Of a stretch of 64,000 nt of DNA, positions 1 to 7,478 are shown in pieces. The notes beneath the pieces are model-generated. The model was not told the origin of the DNA. It saw nothing but the letters and a program-made list of their open reading frames with translations, and ran no database searches. The DNA comes from Gammaproteobacteria bacterium. GTDB lineage: Bacteria; Pseudomonadota; Gammaproteobacteria; Pseudomonadales; Azotimanducaceae. Where the stretch lies: contig VXLL01000014.1 of assembly GCA_009841615.1 (NCBI GenBank), positions 124,001 through 188,000 of the forward strand, in the 5' to 3' direction. The translations under genes and the position numbers were made by a program. Numbering within the stretch: position 1 is the stretch's first letter; each line of letters opens with the position of its first letter.

Positions 1-49
1 AAGTGTCTCCAAACAAAGCGTCCGAGGTTATTTCGTTTTAACGCCTGAG

Positions 50-1303
50 ATGCGACGAATACAGGTGGTGTTGGGCAGAGCCCAACATCCTGTGGGTGTA
101 CTGGTGTTCGACGAGAATCCTTTACGTCTACATTCGGCGTTTTCCTATGACGAGAATTGGATCGAGCATCCATCAGCATTCCCGCTCTCGCCAAAAATGC
201 TGTTATCGAGTGGTTGGATGTCTTTCTCTGGTAGTGGTCGAAACGTCCTACCGAATCCCATATCGGATGCAGCACCGGATAACTGGGGACGCAACGTGAT
301 TCAAGCTGCGCTGGGACGCGTCCCGAGTGAACTGGAATACCTGTTGAGTGCAAACGACGACACACGTGCGGGTGCTTTGCGTTTCGTGGACGAAAATAGT
401 CAAATCAGATCGACTGACACTCCGCCCGTACCCAGAATTCACTCTCTGGTTGACTTACGTCGTCTAAACCAAGATTTTGAAACGCCCGATAGCGACGTCG
501 CACTAATCGCTCGCCAATTACGCGGTACTGGAGACAGTCTTGGTGGGACTCGCCCAAAGTCTGTTGTCTACGACGGCCACACTCTCTCAATCGCAAAGTA
601 CAGTTCTGTTAAAGACGATTTACCGGTGGAACGAATGGAGGTTGCCACGCTACGATTGGCAAAGGATGTGGGCCTTCGAGCATGCACATCGAGGTTAGAA
701 CTAGAAAACTCAACCCATCCTGTGGCGATCATTCATCGTTTCGACCGCAAGGGTTCGAATCGCGTTCCCTATATTTCAGGACGCAGTTTTATCGACCTCA
801 GGGATGACACCGAAACTCACTACTACACGGACTTAGCAGATGTGATGCGCGGACACTGTGGAAATGGAGAGCAGACGCATGCGGAGCTCAAGGAACTCTA
901 CCGAAGAATCTTATTTACCATTTTGGTATCCAACACCGACGATCACATGAAGAATCACGGCTTTTTGTGGACACAACCAGGACGATGGAGCTTATCTCCA
1001 GCCTTTGATATCAATCCTCAGCCATATGGAAGCACCCACCTAAAGACAGGGATCAGCGAATTAAGCGGATTACAGCCATCGATTCAAGCTACTATTGAAG
1101 TGGCACCGTTGTTTGAGATTGATGAAGAAGTAGCATCCACTATGGCGTTTGAATTGGCGACAAAGATTCACAATACGTGGCGACAGAGATGTGCCCAGGT
1201 AGGTATGACTGCCCGAGACATATTGAACTATGAACCCGCGTTCATACACTTCGAGATGAAATTTGCATTAAACTTGGCGAAGATATCCGTGGTAGTACCT
1301 TAG
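50..1303 (+). CDS. hipA: HipA-family serine/threonine kinase (toxin of a type II toxin-antitoxin pair)
   Basis: The 417-residue protein has the HipA layout: an N-terminal beta-rich subdomain, a GDSLGGTRPK segment near residue 160 (the HipA ATP-binding/activation region), the catalytic motif NTDDHMKNHGF near residue 295, and the metal-binding SPAFDINP near 318. Known HipA kinases phosphorylate glutamyl-tRNA synthetase or other targets and are neutralised by HipB, normally encoded just upstream. Only 49 bases precede this gene. They contain a frame that stops at 46-48, which could be the end of a hipB, but too little is visible to call it. The hipA frame itself is open back to base 2, so a start upstream of the window cannot be excluded. 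All catalytic motifs are intact, so the kinase is probably active. The gene converges on a nadC fragment, and a decayed second hipA lies at about 2159-2382. Confidence 0.85.
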   Translation: MRRIQVVLGRAQHPVGVLVFDENPLRLHSAFSYDENWIEHPSAFPLSPKMLLSSGWMSFSGSGRNVLPNPISDAAPDNWGRNVIQAALGRVPSELEYLLSANDDTRAGALRFVDENSQIRSTDTPPVPRIHSLVDLRRLNQDFETPDSDVALIARQLRGTGDSLGGTRPKSVVYDGHTLSIAKYSSVKDDLPVERMEVATLRLAKDVGLRACTSRLELENSTHPVAIIHRFDRKGSNRVPYISGRSFIDLRDDTETHYYTDLADVMRGHCGNGEQTHAELKELYRRILFTILVSNTDDHMKNHGFLWTQPGRWSLSPAFDINPQPYGSTHLKTGISELSGLQPSIQATIEVAPLFEIDEEVASTMAFELATKIHNTWRQRCAQVGMTARDILNYEPAFIHFEMKFALNLAKISVVVP

Positions 1304-1563
1304 TACTAAAGCAATGAGCTCTGGATGTGTTGTCAGACAAAACTCTTCGACACAAGGATGTTAGTTTTTTATTACTCCTGAACGCGCATCGAAAAATCTA
1401 GTGCCGCAACATCTTTTATGAGCGTGCCTAAAGAGATGCAGTCAATACCTGTTTCTGCGACTGCGACTATGTTCGACAGATTGATTTGACCGGATGCCTC
1501 CAATTCCGTGTGTTTGTCGTGTACTCGGTCAGAGTTTCTCGCGATTTGAAGTGCTTCTTTGAA
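1260..1563. repeat. Direct repeat, copy A (hipA end plus nadC 3' end)
   Basis: About 300 bp spanning the last codons of hipA, the spacer and the 3' end of nadC. It recurs in the same orientation at about 2331-2634. In the nadC part the copies differ at roughly one base in ten by my count. Most differences are silent (4 amino-acid changes in the last 58 residues). Weaker hipA homology extends further upstream of both copies. Confidence 0.85.
1372..1563 (-). pseudogene. nadC: 3' fragment of nadC (duplicate)
   Basis: The frame encodes the last ~60 residues of quinolinate phosphoribosyltransferase, matching the C-terminus of the intact nadC at 2444-3298 with only four changes in the last 58 residues, including the shared stretch HDKHTELEASGQINLSN. 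Homology stops abruptly near 1563, so the substrate-binding barrel is absent and the fragment cannot be an active enzyme. Similarity ends in unrelated sequence that leads into the small gene pair at 1616-2064. The mostly synonymous divergence suggests the two copies separated while both were still under selection, as expected if the fragment came from a related strain rather than from a recent local duplication. That is inference. Confidence 0.8.
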
Positions 1564-1615
1564 GAGATGGACGGCCAACTCCTGCGCTGGTCCCGATTGG
1601 GAAAGTTTTTTTTGG

Positions 1616-1849
1616 CTATGAAGAAATATTCTGTGTGAAGTAAGAAGTCAGCGCGCCCAAGCAGGTCGTACCGATACCCATAGTAACTAGAGAAATGTCA
1701 TGTTGATCGTAGAGTGCTAATAAAATTGCGCTAACTATAGCGGAAATTGCCACTCCTGCGATGACAAACGCTGAGAAGCGAAACAACAGCTTGTCTTGGT
1801 GGGGATCGTATGGTTCGAGTGAGATTTTGTGCTCATCATTCAATTCCAT
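1616..1849 (-). CDS. Small two-helix membrane protein, function unknown
   Basis: A 77-residue protein with a short charged N-terminal segment and two hydrophobic helices (about residues 27-47 and 53-70), so probably an inner-membrane hairpin. I chose the ATG at 1849, which overlaps the stop of the preceding gene in a TGATG arrangement. This implies translational coupling with the ribbon-helix-helix-like gene upstream. A TTG one codon earlier is possible. I recognise no family. A small membrane protein cotranscribed behind a putative DNA-binding protein, beside two hipA copies, invites a toxin-antitoxin reading, but the sequence does not prove it. Confidence 0.55.
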   Translation of the reverse strand: MELNDEHKISLEPYDPHQDKLLFRFSAFVIAGVAISAIVSAILLALYDQHDISLVTMGIGTTCLGALTSYFTQNISS

Positions 1850-2064
1850 CAAATTTTCATCACAAACTGATTGGACTTGCCATTTTTCTCGGTCAGAACC
1901 ACTCTGCCACCTTCACTAATAACACGAACAACTTGCTGAGTTATATCAAGCGATTCGTTGATAACAGCGTTTTCAGTTTTGTGTTTCAGAGCAGTTTTGA
2001 GAGATGTAGCTTTCTCAATGGTGTCTTTCTTCAGAACAACGGTCATCTCATTTTGATCTGTCAT
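1849..2064 (-). CDS. Predicted ribbon-helix-helix-like small protein
   Basis: A 71-residue protein beginning MTDQNEMTVVLKKDTIEKA. It shows the strand-helix-helix pattern of small RHH DNA-binding or antitoxin proteins: a short beta strand at residues 7-12, a helix rich in K/E, a turn near KHKTENAV, a second helix ending near ISEGG, and a short C-terminal beta hairpin. The start at 2064 is chosen because GAGG lies nine bases upstream; a longer frame to 2115 lacks such a site. The gene is coupled to the downstream membrane-protein gene by TGATG. The family assignment rests on pattern only and no specific homologue is recognised. Confidence 0.5.
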   Translation of the reverse strand: MTDQNEMTVVLKKDTIEKATSLKTALKHKTENAVINESLDITQQVVRVISEGGRVVLTEKNGKSNQFVMKI

Positions 2065-2158
2065 AAACGTTTCCTCACATCCGAAAATAATTCGTTGAAT
2101 ACAAGGTGCAAACACTTGAATTCATATCCTATTCTACACTATATAGAACAGAAATACT

Positions 2159-2382
2159 TTGGGAAAGTTCCTCGCGAGTTGGAACCTGTCCAGCCATTTC
2201 AGCATCAATCGATCTATGTCATTTCAACAGGGCAACTTAGGCACCATAAGATGGGTATTTTTTAATCAAGCAAATTGCAACCATCTGTTCAAGTTGCCAT
2301 TGACGAGACACCAATGTTTGAGATCGAAGAACAATTTGGATTAAACTTAGCGAAGGTCTCGGTGGTAGTACCTCAGAGCTAA
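2159..2382 (+). pseudogene. hipA: Decayed hipA 3' remnant
   Basis: Read against the intact hipA at 50-1303, this stretch still shows recognisable pieces. WNLSSHFSIN matches WSLSPAFDIN, KMGIF-stop matches KTGISE, then LQPSVQ, MFEIEEQ and LNLAKVSVVVP follow in the same order as in hipA. It carries at least one frameshift near 2240, a stop at 2263-2265 and an in-frame deletion of about 43 codons before LNLAK. The catalytic half is missing. It lies immediately downstream of the intact nadC, exactly as the intact hipA lies beside the nadC fragment. It is therefore an older copy of the same hipA-nadC junction. Confidence 0.75.
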
Positions 2383-2634
2383 AGCAATGAGCTCTGGATG
2401 TGCCGCGAGACACAACTTTTCGACAAAGGAAGTTGGTTTTAAATTACTCCTGCATGCGCATCGAAAAATCTAGCGCTGCAACATCTTTGGTGAGCGTACC
2501 TAACGAGATACAGTCAATACCTGTTTCTGCGACTGCGACTATGTTCGACAAATTGATTTGACCCGATGCCTCCAATTCCGTATGTTTGTCGTGTACACGG
2601 TCAAAGTCTCTCGCGATTTGAATCGCTTCCTTCA
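2331..2634. repeat. Direct repeat, copy B (hipA remnant end plus nadC 3' end)
   Basis: Partner of the repeat at 1260-1563, in direct orientation about 1.07 kb away. This copy continues into the complete nadC. The two copies bracket the ribbon-helix-helix/membrane-protein pair. Confidence 0.85.
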
Positions 2635-3298
2635 GTTGAGGCAACGAAAAGTTATCCAGCATAATTCGATCGGGAAATCCCTGTAACGCTTCCTCTAATT
2701 CTGACAACGTTTCGACTTCAATCTCCAAGAATCGGTTGGGATGTCCTTTTCGTGCGAGTTGGAGTGCAGTCGTGATACCGCCCGCGCTGAGAATGTGATT
2801 TTCCTTGATGAGGAACGCGTCAAAGAGTCCAAAACGATGGTTTGAGCCACCACCTGTGAGTACAGCATATTTCTGCGCATATCTTAATCCAGGGAGAGTT
2901 TTGCGCGTATCCAAAATTCGAGCGGAAGTGTGTTGAATAAACGTAGCAAATTCGTGGACTCGAGTGGCCGTACCAGAGAGCAATTGAAGAAAATTCAACA
3001 TGGTACGTTCTACGCGCAACAATACATGACATGGTCCGTTTAAGGTGAAAATCTTATCGTTTCGCGAAATAGAAGCACCATCTTCGACGTGCCACAAAGA
3101 AGTTACTTCCTCGGAACTTTGTCGTAGGGTTTCATTGACCCAATCTTGACCACATAATATTCCCTGAGAACGAGTAATCACGTGTGCGGTGCTGAACTTG
3201 GAAGAGTCAACCAGTACGGCGTGCAAATCGCCAGAGCCAAGATCCTCTTTTAGTGCTGCGGACACGTTAGCAGAGATAACTTCTTGAGGTACTTTCAC
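2444..3298 (-). CDS. nadC: Quinolinate phosphoribosyltransferase (decarboxylating)
   Basis: NadC converts quinolinate and PRPP to nicotinate mononucleotide, CO2 and pyrophosphate in de novo NAD synthesis. The 284-residue length fits the family. Diagnostic segments are ALKEDLGSGD near the N-terminus, RVERTMLNFLQLLSG, the PRPP/quinolinate-binding TRKTLPGLR followed by KYAVLTGGGSNHR, and LKENH/IMLDN-type barrel motifs, ending with the conserved SLGTLTK region. It is transcribed away from ampD with only 13 bases between the two start codons, so each gene's promoter must lie inside the other gene or a start is misplaced. The ampD/nadC divergent neighbourhood is also seen in enteric bacteria. Its 3' end is duplicated at 1372-1563. 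Confidence 0.95.
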   Translation of the reverse strand: MKVPQEVISANVSAALKEDLGSGDLHAVLVDSSKFSTAHVITRSQGILCGQDWVNETLRQSSEEVTSLWHVEDGASISRNDKIFTLNGPCHVLLRVERTMLNFLQLLSGTATRVHEFATFIQHTSARILDTRKTLPGLRYAQKYAVLTGGGSNHRFGLFDAFLIKENHILSAGGITTALQLARKGHPNRFLEIEVETLSELEEALQGFPDRIMLDNFSLPQLKEAIQIARDFDRVHDKHTELEASGQINLSNIVAVAETGIDCISLGTLTKDVAALDFSMRMQE

Positions 3299-3311
3299 GT
3301 ACTCATCACAT

Positions 3312-3908
3312 ATGGCAAATATTGAAGCGGTAAACGATCTAAAAATTACGGAAGATCATTGGCTGGATCCTGTGAATAGGACTGTGAGTCCGAATCAGGA
3401 CGAACGTCCGATGGGATATGATATTTCTTTGCTTGTAATCCACGCAATTTCTTTGCCGCCAGGTGAATTTGGAACGGGTGAAATTGAGAGATTATTCACT
3501 AATTCATTAGACTGTGGTGCACATCCAAGTTATTCTTCCTTGGATGGCGTCCACGTATCTAGTCATGCCCTGATCGACCGAGAGGGAAAAGTCACACAGT
3601 TCGTACCCTTTGATCGGCGTGCATGGCATGCAGGCCAGTCTTCGTTCCAAGGACAAAAAGAGTGTAATAATTTTGGAATTGGAATCGAACTTGAGGGGAC
3701 AGAGGAAGTACCGTTTACCGAAAAACAGTACTCTGTACTGATCGCGATCGCTCGGGTTTTGATGGATCGCTATCCTTGCATTCAGCCGCATCGGATCGTT
3801 GGTCACAACGAAATAGCACCTGATCGAAAATGGGATCCAGGACCGCAGTTTGATTGGCCGATGTTTGAAGACAGATTGCGCGAACTGAGTCTGCTACAGA
3901 AAACGTAG
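3312..3908 (+). CDS. ampD: 1,6-anhydro-N-acetylmuramyl-L-alanine amidase AmpD
   Basis: AmpD cleaves the lactyl-L-Ala bond of anhydro-muropeptides in the cytoplasm during peptidoglycan recycling. The sequence has the amidase_2 fold: VIHAISLPPGEFG with zinc ligand H44, SSHALIDREGKVTQFVP, RAWHAG, the GIGIELEG core, and GHNEIAPDRKWDPGP carrying H165, K173 and D175. These have the same spacing as H154, K162 and D164 of the E. coli enzyme. There is no signal peptide, which argues for AmpD rather than a periplasmic AmiD-type paralogue. Length (198) is slightly above the usual ~185 because of an N-terminal extension. The muropeptide permease AmpG is encoded at 10880-12502, so both the import and the first cytoplasmic step of recycling are in this window. 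Confidence 0.93.
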   Translation: MANIEAVNDLKITEDHWLDPVNRTVSPNQDERPMGYDISLLVIHAISLPPGEFGTGEIERLFTNSLDCGAHPSYSSLDGVHVSSHALIDREGKVTQFVPFDRRAWHAGQSSFQGQKECNNFGIGIELEGTEEVPFTEKQYSVLIAIARVLMDRYPCIQPHRIVGHNEIAPDRKWDPGPQFDWPMFEDRLRELSLLQKT

Positions 3909-4098
3909 TACCGCTCGCTCAAGCTCATATTCCAATAGCGATACGAATCGGACGACGTCGATCGTTGTTGAACCCAATAATGAACGATTAGTTGGATGCT
4001 GATGATCGGAATCGTCGACCTCCCGATTCCTGCAGAATCTTTTTTACACGATCAAACACGCACACAGTTTTGGTAGCACATGAGGCTATTCGCAGAGC

Positions 4099-4632
4099 TT
4101 AATCAACTTGCATGTGGTGATCGGAAGTTGTCCGATTTTGGTTTTTCTTCTGTGTAAACCACGTCAGAACAACTAGTGCATTGACAACAATACCGAGAAC
4201 CACTGATGACACAACCGGTGTAACACGCAGTCCTCCAGTAATAGGATTGAATATTCCTACTGTAACGAAGGTAAACATAAACGTCAAAATAACGATTGAA
4301 AATGTGATAATCACCGTCGCTACGAACAACTCGAATGCTGACTGTTTACTGAACACTTCGTTAATAAACTCCTTTAGATTCTGCCCGTCTCGAAGATTTT
4401 TTTCGACCAGCGCTCCTAAAAGAAAAAACGGTAAAGGAAATACGGCAGCAATCATTACGCCTATGGTTCCCCAAAGTATTTTCCAAACAATCGGAGTAGA
4501 GAATATTTCGGCAGCAACAACAATCGGTATGCTCAAACATATCACGAAAAACATGAAAAACAGACCTTTGTAAAACCGCCGAATACCACGCCTAACTGAC
4601 TTTGTGAGGATCAACTCTTTGCCTACTCTCAT
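4099..4632 (-). CDS. Four-helix inner-membrane protein, unknown
   Basis: A 177-residue protein with a basic N-terminus and four hydrophobic spans (about residues 24-42, 52-74, 98-124 and 138-160). A short hydrophilic loop (EKNLRDGQNLKEFINEVF) lies between the second and third spans, and the tail is polar. I recognise no family. It stands alone between convergent ampD and divergent aceE. The 190 bases between its stop and ampD show no gene. The start at 4632 is the only ATG that precedes the basic N-terminal segment. Confidence 0.6.
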   Translation of the reverse strand: MRVGKELILTKSVRRGIRRFYKGLFFMFFVICLSIPIVVAAEIFSTPIVWKILWGTIGVMIAAVFPLPFFLLGALVEKNLRDGQNLKEFINEVFSKQSAFELFVATVIITFSIVILTFMFTFVTVGIFNPITGGLRVTPVVSSVVLGIVVNALVVLTWFTQKKNQNRTTSDHHMQVD

Positions 4633-4774
4633 TGTTGACTCAACGACATTGTACCAAAGAGAATTACCCCCGACTTGTTCCGAGGATGCGACAATCGGTA
4701 CAAATTTGTCTCAGACAGGTCGCTTTTGGGATAGGGTTTGAATCGTAATCGAAGCCTTGTCTCTTACGACCTTC

Positions 4775-4780
4775 TATAAT
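4775..4780 (+). promoter_or_regulatory. Likely -10 element of the aceEF promoter
   Basis: TATAAT lies 29 bases before the aceE ATG in the 176-base divergent region. No convincing -35 hexamer sits at the usual distance, so an activator or a weak -35 is likely. No clear PdhR-type operator was seen. Confidence 0.35.
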
Positions 4781-4808
4781 GCACGCAGATTGAAAATTTT
4801 CGACGTTC

Positions 4809-7478
4809 ATGGCAGACGGCACACAACATAGAGATCAAAATCCGGAAGAGACACGAGAGTGGCTCAGTGCGCTGGATAACGTCTTGGAGTTTGGTGGTCA
4901 AGAGCGCGCTTTCTATTTGCTCAAACAACTTTCTGCGCGCGCGGCGCAATTAGGTACGCCGCTACCTAATTTAACAACACCGTACCGCAACACAATCCCG
5001 ATTGAGCAACAAGTTCCTATACCGGGTGATCCTTACATCGAACGGCGTATTCGCAGTATGACTCGGTGGAACGCACTCGCAATGGTGGTGCGCGCTAATC
5101 GCAAAGACGGCGATTTGGGTGGTCACATCTCAACGTTTGCCTCGGCTGCGACGTTGTATGACGTTGGTTTTAATCACGTTTTCCGTGGTCCTACAGAGGA
5201 TAGCGCAGGCGATTTGGTGTACTACCAAGGACACAGTTCGCCGGGGATTTATGCGCGCTCTTATCTCGAAGGGCGAATCAGCGAAGAACAGTTAGATCTG
5301 TTCCGGCAAGAGACTGGTGGCGATGGATTGTCTTCATATCCTCACCCCCGATTGATGCCTGACTATTGGCAGTTTCCTACGGTATCCATGGGGTTGGGAC
5401 CGATCCAAGCAATCTACCAGGCCCACGTCATGAAATACCTGGACGCTCGCGGTTTGGTCCCTATGGGCGATCGGAAAGTTTGGGCATTTCTCGGCGATGG
5501 AGAATGCGATGAACCTGAATCTCTAGGCGCGCTTTCCCTCGCTGGTCAAGAGTGCCTGGACAACCTCATTTTCGTGGTGAACTGCAATCTGCAAAGACTC
5601 GATGGTCCAGTTCGAGGAAATGGAAAGATTATCCAAGAGCTTGAAGGTGAATTTCGCGGTTCAGGCTGGAATGTTATCAAAGTCGTTTGGGGTCGGTATT
5701 GGGATCCGTTAATCGCACGGGATAGTACTGGTGTATTACAACAACTCATGGATGAAACGGTAGACGGTGTCTACCAAAACTGCAAAGCGAAGGGTTCTCA
5801 GTACACCCGAGATGAGTTCTTTGGGAAGTATCCGGAAACCAAAGAGCTGGTTCAAGACATGTCTGACGAAGCGATTGAGCAGCTCAATCGTGGCGGACAC
5901 GACCCATACAAAGTCTACGCTGCTTATGAACGCGCGATTAAGCATCAAGGTCAACCCACCGCGATATTAGTTAAAACAGTCAAGGGCTATGGCATGGGCG
6001 ATGCTGGAGAAGCCGAGAACAAGACGCATCAAGTCAAGAAGTTGAACTTTGAGGAGCTGAAGCACTTCCGCGATCGATTCAACATTCCCATTAGTGATGA
6101 AGACCTTAAAGATGTACCTTACTATCGTCCTCCAGAGGGTAGCCCAGAAATGGTTTATCTGCAATCTCGACGGGAAAAGTTAGGAGGACCGATACCACAT
6201 CGAGTGGAGATTGAAGAACGCTTTGCAGCACCGGGTTTGAGTACGTTCAAGGCGCAGATCGACGGTTCTCGAGGACGCGCGATTTCTACGACTATGGCAT
6301 TTGTACGCATTTTGGCTACGTTGTTGCGAAACAAAGAAATCAAAGATCGAATCGTTCCGATCATTCCCGATGAAGCCCGCACTTTCGGAATGGAAGGTAT
6401 GTTCCAGCAACTTGGAATTTATTCCTCGGAAGGTCAGCTTTACGAACCGGTTGACTCGGGAGAACTCACCGCCTACCGCGAATCTCGTACTGGTCAGGTG
6501 CTGGAGGAAGGAATCAACGAAGCGGGGGCATTTTCGGCATGGTTAGCGGCGGCGACCTCGTATAGCACGCATCGATACACGCTCATTCCGTTCTACATTT
6601 TTTATTCCATGTTTGGATTTCAACGCGTTGGCGATCTTTCGTGGTTAGCGGGCGACATGCAAGCCCGAGGCTTTCTATTGGGTGCAACCGCGGGTCGAAC
6701 GACGCTGAACGGCGAGGGGCTACAGCACCAAGACGGACATAGTCACGTACTAGCGAGCACGATTCCCTGCTGTATCTCATACGATCCTGGCTTTGCGTAT
6801 GAATTAGCCGTCATCATCAATGAAGGTATGCGACGCATGTTCGAGGAAAGTGAGCATGTTTTCTACTACATTACCCTCATGAATGAAAACTATGAGCAAC
6901 CCACGATGCCGAAGGGAGTGGAAGAGGGTATATTGAAGGGTATCTATCCCTTCAAAACCTTTGGAGACGAAAAAAGGACGAGCGGCAAAGTAGTGAATCT
7001 ACTTGGTAGTGGGACAATTCTTCAACAAGTGCTACAAGCGGGTCAGCGATTGGCAGAGGACTACGATGTTTCAACTCGTGTGTTCAGTGTCACGAGCTTC
7101 ACCGAGTTGGCGAGAGATGGAACTTCCACCGAACGTTGGAACTTGTTGAATCCCACAAAGGAACCGAAGCGACCGTATGTTGGTACCGTATTGGATGGGA
7201 CCATACCGACTGTCGCCGCGACAGATTACATGAAATCTCATGCTGACTCGATTCGGGGATTCTTTGACGCTCCGTACCGCGTATTAGGTACGGATGGGTT
7301 TGGTCGTAGCGACACAAGAGCCAATCTTCGACGACATTTTGAAGTAGACCAGAATTACATTATCTTAGCTGCATTGAAAGAACTTATGGATGCACAAGTA
7401 GTACCAGCAAAGGAAGTGCAGAAAGCAATAAAGGATTTAGCAATTGATGTACAAAAGGAAGATCCAAGGTTAGCATGA
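4809..7478 (+). CDS. aceE: Pyruvate dehydrogenase E1 component (homodimeric type)
   Basis: The thiamine-diphosphate-dependent E1 decarboxylates pyruvate and reductively acetylates the lipoyl group of AceF. At 889 residues it is colinear with E. coli AceE (887). The ThDP/Mg site GDGECDEPES begins at G229 with D230 in the same position as in E. coli, followed by NCNLQRLDGPVRGNGKI. The second half has EGINEAGAFSAWLAAATSYS and TTLNGEGLQHQDGHSH, which include the conserved active-site Glu and His residues. The stop overlaps the aceF start by four bases (ATGA), so the two are translationally coupled. This is the homodimeric alpha2 form typical of proteobacteria, not the alpha/beta form. Confidence 0.97.
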   Translation: MADGTQHRDQNPEETREWLSALDNVLEFGGQERAFYLLKQLSARAAQLGTPLPNLTTPYRNTIPIEQQVPIPGDPYIERRIRSMTRWNALAMVVRANRKDGDLGGHISTFASAATLYDVGFNHVFRGPTEDSAGDLVYYQGHSSPGIYARSYLEGRISEEQLDLFRQETGGDGLSSYPHPRLMPDYWQFPTVSMGLGPIQAIYQAHVMKYLDARGLVPMGDRKVWAFLGDGECDEPESLGALSLAGQECLDNLIFVVNCNLQRLDGPVRGNGKIIQELEGEFRGSGWNVIKVVWGRYWDPLIARDSTGVLQQLMDETVDGVYQNCKAKGSQYTRDEFFGKYPETKELVQDMSDEAIEQLNRGGHDPYKVYAAYERAIKHQGQPTAILVKTVKGYGMGDAGEAENKTHQVKKLNFEELKHFRDRFNIPISDEDLKDVPYYRPPEGSPEMVYLQSRREKLGGPIPHRVEIEERFAAPGLSTFKAQIDGSRGRAISTTMAFVRILATLLRNKEIKDRIVPIIPDEARTFGMEGMFQQLGIYSSEGQLYEPVDSGELTAYRESRTGQVLEEGINEAGAFSAWLAAATSYSTHRYTLIPFYIFYSMFGFQRVGDLSWLAGDMQARGFLLGATAGRTTLNGEGLQHQDGHSHVLASTIPCCISYDPGFAYELAVIINEGMRRMFEESEHVFYYITLMNENYEQPTMPKGVEEGILKGIYPFKTFGDEKRTSGKVVNLLGSGTILQQVLQAGQRLAEDYDVSTRVFSVTSFTELARDGTSTERWNLLNPTKEPKRPYVGTVLDGTIPTVAATDYMKSHADSIRGFFDAPYRVLGTDGFGRSDTRANLRRHFEVDQNYIILAALKELMDAQVVPAKEVQKAIKDLAIDVQKEDPRLA

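Noticed and set aside
2159..2344. 61-codon plus-strand frame as an independent gene
   Set aside because: Its sequence (WNLSSHFSIN) aligns with hipA, so it belongs to the hipA remnant.
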